Below, piece after piece: positions 1 through 5,294 of a DNA stretch of 10,277 bases. The stretch covers positions 1-10,277 of the forward strand of contig DAIDTN010000077.1 of assembly GCA_027457185.1 (NCBI GenBank), read 5' to 3'. Under the pieces are notes generated by a model. That model ran no database searches. It was not told the origin of the DNA and saw only the letters and a program-made list of their open reading frames with translations. Numbering within the stretch: the first letter of the stretch is position 1; every line of letters starts with the position of its first letter. Origin of the DNA: Burkholderiales bacterium. Lineage in GTDB: Bacteria > Pseudomonadota > Gammaproteobacteria > Burkholderiales > SG8-39. Position numbers and translations under genes: made by a program.

Positions 1-8
1 AAGCAACT

Positions 9-104
9 ATGGCTTCGCCCCATTCCCCGAAACAAAACCATATTCTCGCGGCCCTGCCTGTAGAGGACTAGACGCGCCTGCTGCCCAATCTGAAACCTAT
101 CGAG
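9..104 (+). other. Broken 5' end of Crp/Fnr regulator gene (in-frame TAG at 69-71)
   Basis: An ATG at 9 opens a frame identical to that of the regulator starting at 105. It encodes MASPHSPKQNHILAALPVED, then TAG at 69-71, then TRLLPNLKPIE directly up to the methionine at 105. This is the expected N-terminus of this regulator subfamily, where a D-Y-x-R-L-L-P-type stretch is usual, so TAG most simply replaces a Tyr codon (TAC or TAT, one base change). No frameshift is needed: reading TAG as sense gives one uninterrupted 245-residue protein. Only eight bases lie upstream of the ATG, so its ribosome binding site cannot be judged. The family comparison is from memory; the codons are read directly. 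Confidence 0.75.
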
Positions 105-746
105 ATGCCGCTAGGTTGGGCGGTCTACGAACCCGGCAGCCACCAGAGCTACCTCTATTTCCCGACCACCAGCCTGGTCTCGCTGCTCTACGTCATGGAA
201 GACGGCGCCTCGGCGGAAATCGCGATCACCGGCAACGAGGGTCTAGTCGGCATCTCCCTGTTCATGGGCGGCGAAACCACGCCGAGCAGGGCGGTGGTGC
301 AAAGCGCGGGCAACGGCTACCGGCTTGGTGCGAGTGTCGCAAAGAAGGAATTCGCAGCGGGCGGTCATTTGCAGCATCTGGCGCTGCGTTACACCCAGGC
401 GCTGATCACGCAGATGGCGCAGACCGCGGTGTGCAACCGGCACCATGCGCTGGACAAGCAATTGTGCCGCTGGCTGCTGTTAAGCCTGGACCGACTGCAA
501 GGCAACGAACTGGTGATGACGCAGGAGCTGATCGCCAACATGCTGGGCGTGCGCCGCGAGGGCGTGACCGAGGCCGCCGGCAGGTTGCAGGCGGACGGAT
601 TGATCCACTACCGTCGCGGCCACATCAAGGTGCTGGATCGCACAAGATTGGAGAAACGCGTTTGCGAGTGCTACGCGGTGGTGAAAAGGGAATACGACCG
701 CTTGCTGCCATACGTGATTCCCGGGCTCCCAAACAACGCTGCATAG
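105..746 (+). CDS. Crp/Fnr family transcriptional regulator (N-terminally truncated by an upstream amber codon)
   Basis: Cytoplasmic DNA-binding regulator of the Crp/Fnr superfamily. From the ATG at 105 the product has 213 residues: an effector-sensing beta-roll related to the cyclic-nucleotide fold (about 1-90), a long dimerisation helix rich in Q, L and R (about 90-130), and a winged helix-turn-helix near the C-terminus (TQELIANMLGVRREGVTEAA, about 139-158), followed by a wing containing RRGHIKVLDR. I see no N-terminal cysteine cluster of the Fnr type, and the ligand is unknown. ATG105 is the first usable start after the TAG at 69-71 but has no clear Shine-Dalgarno sequence. The intact gene almost certainly began at 9, so the real state may be a pseudogene, a shortened protein by internal initiation, or a full protein by readthrough. 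It ends in TAG at 744-746, with another in-frame TAG at 759 and TAA at 783. It converges on dnaQ. Confidence 0.8.
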   Translation: MPLGWAVYEPGSHQSYLYFPTTSLVSLLYVMEDGASAEIAITGNEGLVGISLFMGGETTPSRAVVQSAGNGYRLGASVAKKEFAAGGHLQHLALRYTQALITQMAQTAVCNRHHALDKQLCRWLLLSLDRLQGNELVMTQELIANMLGVRREGVTEAAGRLQADGLIHYRRGHIKVLDRTRLEKRVCECYAVVKREYDRLLPYVIPGLPNNAA

Positions 747-806
747 CCGCCGTCCTTCTAGCTTCTGATAATTGCTCCTAGTTAAGCTAGCTCAAGCGTA
801 ACCAAC

Positions 807-877
807 CAGTAGTGCCCAGATTCGCCCTGGTCGGGGAGCCCACCCGGGCTCGCACTTCTGAAGTAGACGCTAGCGTC
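807..877. other. Structured intergenic region: predicted three-way junction plus palindrome
   Basis: This lies between the convergent regulator and dnaQ genes. A closing stem pairs CAGTAGTGC (807-815) with GCACTTCTG (852-860), nine positions with one T-T mismatch. It encloses two hairpins: CCAG/CTGG (816-819 with 827-830, 7-nt loop) and GAGCCC/GGGCTC (836-841 with 846-851, loop ACCC). A perfect 12-bp palindrome, GACGCTAGCGTC, follows at 866-877. There is no T-run on either strand, so a standard intrinsic terminator is not supported. It may be a Rho-independent-like bidirectional end, a small structured RNA, or a copy of a dispersed extragenic repeat. The pairings are read directly; function is unknown. 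Confidence 0.45.
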
Positions 878-895
878 CCTTGCCGACAGTGCGAC

Positions 896-970
896 TCAAC
901 CCGCGGCCGGGTTGTCCCGATCGAGCTTGAGCCAGACGCACTTGCCCTTGCTCTGGGACTCGATGTCCTA
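896..970 (-). other. Detached C-terminal tail of dnaQ beyond an in-frame TAG
   Basis: On the minus strand dnaQ meets TAG at 970-968. The same frame then continues DIESQSKGKCVWLKLDRD followed by NPAAG to a TGA at 898-896. E. coli DnaQ ends HEARLDLVQKKGGSCLWRA, so L-[TAG]-D-I-E-S-Q-S-K-G-K-C-V-W aligns with L-D-L-V-Q-K-K-G-G-S-C-L-W. The codons past the stop are therefore real, conserved dnaQ coding sequence. With TAG read as an amino acid the protein would have 241 residues, close to the 243 of E. coli; without it, 217. A G-to-T change in a GAG (Glu) codon would be one way to create it. Confidence 0.8.
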
Positions 971-1621
971 CAGCACGGCGGCGTGCTCGGCGAGTTCTTC
1001 CGCGGTGGCGGCGAGGAGCTTAAACGGGACACGCTCGACCGGCGCGCCTGAGGCCGATTGCGCGGCTGCCGGCATCTCCTCGAGTTCCATCATCAGGCTC
1101 TCCTGGCCGCGGGTCATGGCGAGGTAGACCTCGGCCAGCAGTTCGGCGTCGAGCAGCGCGCCGTGCAGGGTGCGGTGGGTGTTGTTTACGCCATAGCGCT
1201 CGCACAGGGCGTCGAGCGAATTCTTCTTGCCCGGGTGCAGTTCTTTCGCCAGCTTGAGCGTGTCCTTGACGCCGGTGCAGTGCTGCGACAGCGGCGGCAG
1301 CTTCGCCAGTGCCAGTTCCTGTTCGAGAAATTCGACGTCGAACGGCGCGTTGTGGATGACGAGTTCCGCGTCGCGTATGTAGTCGATGAATTCGGCGGCG
1401 ATCTCGCGAAAGCGCGGCTTGTCGAGCAGGAACTCGTCGCTGATGCCGTGCACTTTCACCGCGCCCTCTTCGCTCGCGCGCTCGGGATTGAGATAGTGAT
1501 GGAAGTGGTTGCCGGTCGGGCGGCGGTTGAGCAGCTCGAGGCAGCCTATCTCGATCACCCGGTCGCCCAGCTTGGCGTTGAGGCCGGTGGTCTCGGTGTC
1601 GAGTACGATCTGGCGCGTCAT
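968..1621 (-). CDS. dnaQ: DNA polymerase III epsilon subunit (3'-5' proofreading exonuclease), C-terminus cut by TAG
   Basis: Proofreading exonuclease of the replicative polymerase core. The DEDDh residues are all present: D8 and E10 in LDTETTG (Exo I), D95 in HNAPFDVEF (Exo II), H153 and D158 in RTLHGALLDAE (Exo III). A plausible sliding-clamp-binding motif, QESLMM, sits at 173-178, where E. coli has QTSMAF. The ATG at 1621 is chosen because family members start M-(T)RQIVLDTETTG; a TTG five codons upstream (1636) is possible but less likely. GGA lies about 7 nt before the ATG. The visible frame stops at TAG after 217 residues, losing the tail that in E. coli binds the alpha subunit. The gene follows rnhA by 84 nt and has its own promoter candidate. 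The exonuclease domain looks intact, so the protein could still be active but poorly attached to the polymerase. Confidence 0.93.
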   Translation of the reverse strand: MTRQIVLDTETTGLNAKLGDRVIEIGCLELLNRRPTGNHFHHYLNPERASEEGAVKVHGISDEFLLDKPRFREIAAEFIDYIRDAELVIHNAPFDVEFLEQELALAKLPPLSQHCTGVKDTLKLAKELHPGKKNSLDALCERYGVNNTHRTLHGALLDAELLAEVYLAMTRGQESLMMELEEMPAAAQSASGAPVERVPFKLLAATAEELAEHAAVL

Positions 1622-1626
1622 TTTTT

Positions 1627-1677
1627 CCAATCGCAAGGATGGCCTTGCCTATCGCGGACGATTATAACCAATCGCAA
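1627..1677. repeat. 10-bp direct repeat CCAATCGCAA around the dnaQ promoter
   Basis: CCAATCGCAA occurs at 1627-1636 and again at 1668-1677, 41 bp apart. Read on the dnaQ (minus) strand it is TTGCGATTGG, once within the -35/-10 spacer and once in the 5' untranslated leader just before the ribosome binding region. The position suggests a possible operator pair, but chance duplication is not excluded. Confidence 0.4.
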
Positions 1678-1688
1678 TCTCATGCGAA
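1661..1688 (-). promoter_or_regulatory. Candidate sigma-70-type promoter of dnaQ
   Basis: On the minus strand, TTCGCA (1688-1683; 4 of 6 matches to TTGACA) is followed after 16 bp by a perfect TATAAT (1666-1661). Transcription would start near 1654, leaving a leader of about 33 nt before the dnaQ ATG at 1621. It lies wholly in the 84-nt gap between rnhA and dnaQ, in AT-richer DNA than its surroundings. It would let dnaQ be expressed independently of the upstream methyltransferase-rnhA pair. Confidence 0.6.
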
Positions 1689-1705
1689 CCGTGCCTGTCT
1701 CCCGG

Positions 1706-2146
1706 TCAGCGGCCGAGGCGCAGGGAATCGATGCCGCGATTGGCCAACGCGTCGGCGCGCTCGTTCTCCGGGTGTCCGGCATGCCCTTTCACCCAGTGCC
1801 AGCGGATGGCGTGGGCGGCGACGAGCCGGTCGAGTTCCAGCCACAGATCGACATTCTTCACCGGCTTCCTGTCGGCCGTCTTCCAGCCGCGCCGCTTCCA
1901 GGCGCCGATCCACTCGCTGATTCCCTTCTGCACATATTGCGAGTCGGTATAAAGATCGATGTCGCAGGGCCGCTTCAGCGCCTCCAGCGCGCGGATCACC
2001 GCGGTGAGTTCCATGCGGTTATTGGTGGTGTCCGGTTCGCCGCCGCAAAGCGCCTTCTCGCGGCCATCGAACTGCATCAGCGCGCCCCAGCCGCCCGGGC
2101 CCGGATTGCCCTTGCACGCGCCATCGGTATAGATGCGCACCCGCAC
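1706..2146 (-). CDS. rnhA: Ribonuclease HI
   Basis: Cytoplasmic endonuclease that cuts the RNA strand of RNA:DNA hybrids, removing R-loops and primer RNA. With the GTG start at 2146 it has 146 residues, against 155 in E. coli, and ends shortly after ALANRGIDSLRLGR. The catalytic set is complete: D8 (YTDGACKGNPGPGGWG), E46 (NNRMEL), D68 (YTDSQYV), H122 (WVKGHAGH) and D132 (ERAD). The basic loop W-K-R-R-G-W-K-T-A-D is also present. The start is uncertain. An alternative TTG at 2167 overlaps the methyltransferase stop (TTGA) and would add seven residues, and a further GTG lies at 2140. Neither main candidate has a good Shine-Dalgarno sequence. The near-overlap with the upstream gene points to co-transcription with it. 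Confidence 0.93.
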   Translation of the reverse strand: MRVRIYTDGACKGNPGPGGWGALMQFDGREKALCGGEPDTTNNRMELTAVIRALEALKRPCDIDLYTDSQYVQKGISEWIGAWKRRGWKTADRKPVKNVDLWLELDRLVAAHAIRWHWVKGHAGHPENERADALANRGIDSLRLGR

Positions 2147-2163
2147 CGAGCTCGCCGCAGCGC

Positions 2164-2904
2164 TCAATCTTCGGTCCCGGTGCGGTGATGGTTGCTCTGG
2201 GTCAGCGCCGACAAGGCTTTGGCCGGCGCCGGCTGGCTGCGCCAGTTCGGCACCACCAGGCGCATGCCGAGCGTGCGTTTGACCGCACGCACCACGTAGA
2301 CGCCGCCGGCGATCGGCCACCAGCGATCGCCGGCCTTTTCCATGAACGCCGAGCGCTCCAGCCAATGCGCCTGCGCGAACGGCGGCGCGTAGCAGCCGAA
2401 GCGTCCGCCGTTCAGCTCGAAGCTCAGCAGCTGCAGCCAGTCTTTCAGGCGCAACAGACCGATGAAGCGACCGCACCAGGGAAATTCCTTGCGGCCCGGT
2501 CCAAGCGCGCGCCGCAAGCCGCAAAGGCTGAGCGGATTGAAGCCCGAGATCACGATCTGGCCGTCGGGCATCAGCACGCGCGTGGCCTCGCGCAATATCC
2601 GGTGCGGATCAGCGCTGAATTCGAGCACGTGCGGCAGGATCACCAGGTCGATGCTGCCGCTGGCGAGCGGCAGGGCGCCGCTGTCGGCGCGCAGGTCTGC
2701 GGCAGGATCGGTGCCAACCCGGGTGCGCAGGGAAATGCGGTTACGGCGCAGCAAATCGCATTGCGGCAGGCCCACCTGAACCGCGTTGAAGCCGAACACG
2801 TCCTCCACTGCGCTGTCGAATTGCGCTTGCTCCCAGCGCAGCACGTACTCGCCCGCGGGGGTGGCGAACCAGTCGGACAGAGTTGACTTTTCCTGCGCTT
2901 GCAC
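2164..2904 (-). CDS. Class I SAM-dependent methyltransferase, YafS-like
   Basis: Putative methyltransferase of the Methyltransf_11 type; the substrate is not known. From the GTG at 2904 it has 246 residues and opens with the subfamily-type segment LSDWFATPAGEYVLRWEQ (about 9-26). The central Rossmann part is visible: DLRADSGALPLASGSIDLVI (70-89), then PHVLEFSADPHRILREATRV (91-110) and LMPDGQIVISGFNP (111-124). The glycine-rich SAM motif I (GxGxG) is not evident; the matching place reads AVQVGLPQ. It sits between gloB and rnhA, the position of yafS in E. coli, which supports a homologous but uncharacterised role. Upstream in-frame starts such as TTG at 2970 would run into gloB coding sequence and are less likely. 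The GTG lacks a convincing ribosome binding site, so the start is the weakest part of the call. Confidence 0.82.
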   Translation of the reverse strand: MQAQEKSTLSDWFATPAGEYVLRWEQAQFDSAVEDVFGFNAVQVGLPQCDLLRRNRISLRTRVGTDPAADLRADSGALPLASGSIDLVILPHVLEFSADPHRILREATRVLMPDGQIVISGFNPLSLCGLRRALGPGRKEFPWCGRFIGLLRLKDWLQLLSFELNGGRFGCYAPPFAQAHWLERSAFMEKAGDRWWPIAGGVYVVRAVKRTLGMRLVVPNWRSQPAPAKALSALTQSNHHRTGTED

Positions 2905-2917
2905 GAAGACTAGGCCT

Positions 2918-3697
2918 ATGTCCGATAAAAATGATTTTGAAGTCGTTCCGCTGCGCGCGTTCAGGGACAATTACATCTGGACGCTGCGCAACGGCCGTTA
3001 CGCCGCAGTGGTCGATCCGGGCGACGCGCAACCAGTGCTCGAGTATCTGCAGCACGAGCGGCTGGAGCTGTGCGCCATCCTCGCCACCCACCATCACGCC
3101 GACCACGTCGGCGGAGTCGCCGAACTGCTCGCGCAGCGTGCCGTGCCGGTGTATGGCCCGCGCGGCGAGCCCATACCTACGCTGAGCCACCCGGTCAGCG
3201 AAGGCGACCAGGTCGAGATTCCTCAACTGGAATTGCGCTTTAGCGTGCTCGACATACCCGGACATACCCGCGCGCATATTGCCTATTATGGCGCAAATTC
3301 CCTGTTCTGCGGCGATACGCTGTTCGCCTGCGGCTGCGGGCGGCTGTTCGAGGGCACGGCGCCGCAGATGGCCGCCTCGCTCGCAAAACTTGCGGCGCTG
3401 CCCGACTCGACGCTGGTGTACAGCGGTCACGAGTACACTCTGGCCAATATCGATTTCGCCCGTGCAGTCGAACCCGAAAACGAGGAACTCAAGGCGCGCG
3501 CCGCGAGCGAGGCGGAAAAGCGCAGCCGCAACCGTCCCACACTGCCGTCCACCATCGGCCACGAGAAAAGAACCAACCCCTTTATGCGCTGCCTGCAGCC
3601 GGCGGTGATTGCATCGGCGGACAAGTACCTGGGGGCTCGCGCAGGCGATCCGGTACAAGTGTTCGCCGCCCTGCGCAATTGGAAAAATGCCTACTAA
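2918..3697 (+). CDS. gloB: Hydroxyacylglutathione hydrolase (glyoxalase II)
   Basis: Metallo-beta-lactamase-fold hydrolase that splits S-D-lactoylglutathione into D-lactate and glutathione, the second step of methylglyoxal detoxification in the cytoplasm. The 259 residues match the family length. The binuclear metal site is complete: H58, H60, D62 and H63 in THHHADHVGG, H116 in PGHTRAH, D133 in FCGDTLFACGCGR, and H171 in YSGHEYT. The C-terminal HAGH region includes RNRPTLPSTIGHEKRTNPFMR, with basic residues in the usual glutathione-binding area. The ATG at 2918 is chosen because MSDKNDFEVVPLRAFRDNYIW fits the family N-terminus. An AGG lies just upstream. A TTGACT at 2883-2888 could be a -35 element but has only a poor -10, so any promoter must lie inside the divergent methyltransferase gene. 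mltD follows 82 nt later. Confidence 0.95.
   Translation: MSDKNDFEVVPLRAFRDNYIWTLRNGRYAAVVDPGDAQPVLEYLQHERLELCAILATHHHADHVGGVAELLAQRAVPVYGPRGEPIPTLSHPVSEGDQVEIPQLELRFSVLDIPGHTRAHIAYYGANSLFCGDTLFACGCGRLFEGTAPQMAASLAKLAALPDSTLVYSGHEYTLANIDFARAVEPENEELKARAASEAEKRSRNRPTLPSTIGHEKRTNPFMRCLQPAVIASADKYLGARAGDPVQVFAALRNWKNAY
3251..3270 (+). repeat. Perfect 10-bp tandem repeat inside gloB
   Basis: GACATACCCG is present twice back to back. Read in the gloB frame it spans D-I-P-G-H-T-R, including metal ligand H116. The unit is not a multiple of three, so gain or loss of one copy would shift the frame. The present copy number gives the intact conserved PGHT motif, so it is probably a coincidence of codon choice. 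Confidence 0.5.
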
Positions 3698-3721
3698 GAT
3701 CCTATTTTTCCTTGCTTTTCC

Positions 3722-3750
3722 TTGACCGAACCCGCTCCCGCGGATAGCAT
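3722..3750 (+). promoter_or_regulatory. Candidate sigma-70-type promoter of mltD
   Basis: TTGACC (3722-3727; 5 of 6 matches to TTGACA) and TAGCAT (3745-3750; 4 of 6 matches to TATAAT) are separated by exactly 17 bp in the 82-nt gap after gloB. Transcription would begin near 3757, giving a leader of about 23 nt. The purine-rich GAGGCAGGGGGG at 3766-3777 supplies the Shine-Dalgarno region before the ATG at 3780. Confidence 0.5.
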
Positions 3751-3779
3751 TACGGGTTAATAAACGAGGCAGGGGGGCT

Positions 3780-5279
3780 ATGCCCGCATTCCGCTTTATC
3801 GTGGCCGTCGTTTTTGCCGCGCTTGCTTCTGGCTGCGCCATGACGCCGACGCAGACCGATATGACTGCAGCGCGCCGGCCCGCGACCGATCTTCCCGCCG
3901 CGCGTGCTGCAGAAGGGGCAGGCAGTTTGGCATCCGCCGGGGCCTCGCCCTCGCTACCGATCCAGGCACTGCCCAGTCCCTCATCCCGGGAAATAAAGGA
4001 CAAGCTGCGCGCGATCCCCACCATCGACCTGACGTCGGTGCCCGCGGATCTGTGGGACCGCATCCGCAACGGCTTTGCCATTCCCGATATCTCCAGCCCG
4101 CTGGTGGAAGACCGGCAGATCTGGTACGCAAGCCAGCCGAGCTACGTCAAGCGCATGGTCGAGCGTGGCAAACGTTACCTTTATTACATCGTCGAGGAGC
4201 TGGAGAAACGCGGCATGCCGACCGAGCTCGCGCTGCTGCCCATGGTGGAGAGCGCGTTCAATCCCATGGCCTATTCGCGTTCGCACGCCTCGGGCCTGTG
4301 GCAGTTTATCCCCTCCACCGGCAAGAATTACAATCTGCAGCAGAACTCGTGGTATGACGGTCGGCGCGACATCGTCGCCTCGACCAGCGCAGCCCTCGAT
4401 TACCTGCAGTATCTGTACCAAATGTACGGCGACTGGGATCTCGCGCTGGCGTCCTACAATTGCGGCGAGAATACCGTGGCCCGCGCCATCGAAAAGAACC
4501 GGGCCAAGGGGCTGCCTACCGATTATCTCAGCCTCGACCTGCCCACGGAAACACGTTATTACGTGCCCAAGCTGCAGGCACTGAAGAACATCATCGAGAA
4601 TCCGCGGGCCTTCGGCATCGATCTGGACCCCGTGCCCAATGCGCCCTATTTCGTCACAGTGCAAAATACCGACGACATCGACGTGCGCCTTGCCGCCAAG
4701 CTGGCAGACACGCCGCTGTCGGAGTTTCTCGCGCTCAACCCCGGCCACAACCGCCCGGTGATCGTCGCCCGCGGCACCCCGGGCCTGGTGCTGCCGGCAG
4801 ACAAGGCGAAGATTTTCCTCGCCAACCTGGAAGAGCGCGAGGAGCCGCTGGTTTCCTGGCAGAAATACACGCTCAAGCGCGGCGACAGGCTGGCCCGTAT
4901 CGCCGCCAGGCACCGCATCTCGTTGGCGCGGCTCGAGCAGGTAAACAACATAGGCAGGGGCACCAGGGTCGGGCCCGGCTACCAACTGTTGCTGCCGCTC
5001 AAAGGCGCGTCGCTCGAGCCCTTGCCGCAGATGTACCGGCCACCGCCTGCCTCGGCGCCGAGAGCGACGTTGCGCAAAATAAACTACACGGTAAGGCGCG
5101 GGGACACGCTGCCCGCAATCGCCCGCCGCTACCGGGTCAGCGCGGAAGACCTGCGCCGGTGGAATCATGTCGGGCGCCTGCGCGCCGGCCAGCGCCTGGC
5201 GATCGAGGTTCGCCACTCACCCCATGCAAAGCGACCGAAACCTGCCTGGAAAAAGCACTATTACAAGGCAAAGCGCTAG
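3780..5279 (+). CDS. mltD: Membrane-bound lytic murein transglycosylase D (lipoprotein, SLT plus two LysM)
   Basis: Outer-membrane lipoprotein that cleaves the MurNAc-GlcNAc bond of peptidoglycan, leaving 1,6-anhydro ends. The 499-residue product starts with a lipoprotein signal (hydrophobic 4-18, lipobox L-A-S-G-C, lipidated C19) and has Ala at +2, which favours outer-membrane sorting. The SLT domain is at about 130-250: catalytic E157 in LPMVESAFNP, then SGLWQFIPSTGKNY (171-184) and LALASYNCGENTVARAI (221-237). Two LysM peptidoglycan-binding repeats lie at about 363-406 (YTLKRGDRLARIA...) and 436-477 (YTVRRGDTLPAIA...), followed by a basic tail. A strong purine-rich ribosome binding site precedes the ATG. 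It ends in TAG; reading through would continue for several hundred codons antisense to the ABC ATPase gene, so this TAG acts as a true stop. It is convergent with that gene, 6 nt apart. Confidence 0.95.
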   Translation: MPAFRFIVAVVFAALASGCAMTPTQTDMTAARRPATDLPAARAAEGAGSLASAGASPSLPIQALPSPSSREIKDKLRAIPTIDLTSVPADLWDRIRNGFAIPDISSPLVEDRQIWYASQPSYVKRMVERGKRYLYYIVEELEKRGMPTELALLPMVESAFNPMAYSRSHASGLWQFIPSTGKNYNLQQNSWYDGRRDIVASTSAALDYLQYLYQMYGDWDLALASYNCGENTVARAIEKNRAKGLPTDYLSLDLPTETRYYVPKLQALKNIIENPRAFGIDLDPVPNAPYFVTVQNTDDIDVRLAAKLADTPLSEFLALNPGHNRPVIVARGTPGLVLPADKAKIFLANLEEREEPLVSWQKYTLKRGDRLARIAARHRISLARLEQVNNIGRGTRVGPGYQLLLPLKGASLEPLPQMYRPPPASAPRATLRKINYTVRRGDTLPAIARRYRVSAEDLRRWNHVGRLRAGQRLAIEVRHSPHAKRPKPAWKKHYYKAKR

Positions 5280-5294
5280 CGCGGTTCAGCGCTT
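5271..5294. terminator. Hairpin spanning both convergent stop codons (possible bidirectional terminator)
   Basis: AAGCGCT (5271-5277) and AGCGCTT (5288-5294) form a perfect 7-bp stem with a 10-nt loop. The stem-loop covers the mltD stop (5277-5279) and the stop of the convergent ABC ATPase gene (5286-5288). Neither strand has a T-run after the stem, so intrinsic termination would be weak. The symmetric position is suggestive only. Confidence 0.35.

Noticed and set aside
747..895. tRNA gene between the regulator and dnaQ
   Set aside because: The fold has a closing stem with two arms, not a cloverleaf with an anticodon arm, and no GGTTCGA-type T-loop or D-arm sequence was found on either strand.
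781..900. Integron attC-like site (GTTAAGC at 781-787 and ACTCAAC at 894-900)
   Set aside because: attC has RYYYAAC on the left and GTTRRRY on the right. Here the order is reversed on both strands, and the right copy lies inside the dnaQ tail and stop.
1058..2188. 376-codon plus-strand open frame over dnaQ and rnhA
   Set aside because: It is antisense to two firmly identified genes, has composition typical of high-GC shadow frames and no recognisable domain.
2222..2233. 12-bp palindrome GCCGGCGCCGGC
   Set aside because: It lies in the 3' coding part of the methyltransferase gene and consists only of G and C in GC-rich DNA, so chance and codon use explain it.
2741..5216. Long minus-strand open frames (446 and 411 codons) over gloB and mltD
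   Set aside because: They are antisense to genes with complete catalytic motifs, and no family features were seen in their translations.
69..5279. Complete reassignment of TAG to an amino acid
   Set aside because: mltD stops at TAG (5277-5279) after its normal basic tail, and readthrough would continue about 337 codons antisense to the ABC ATPase gene. The regulator also stops at TAG right after its expected C-terminus. TAG therefore still works as a stop at least at mltD.
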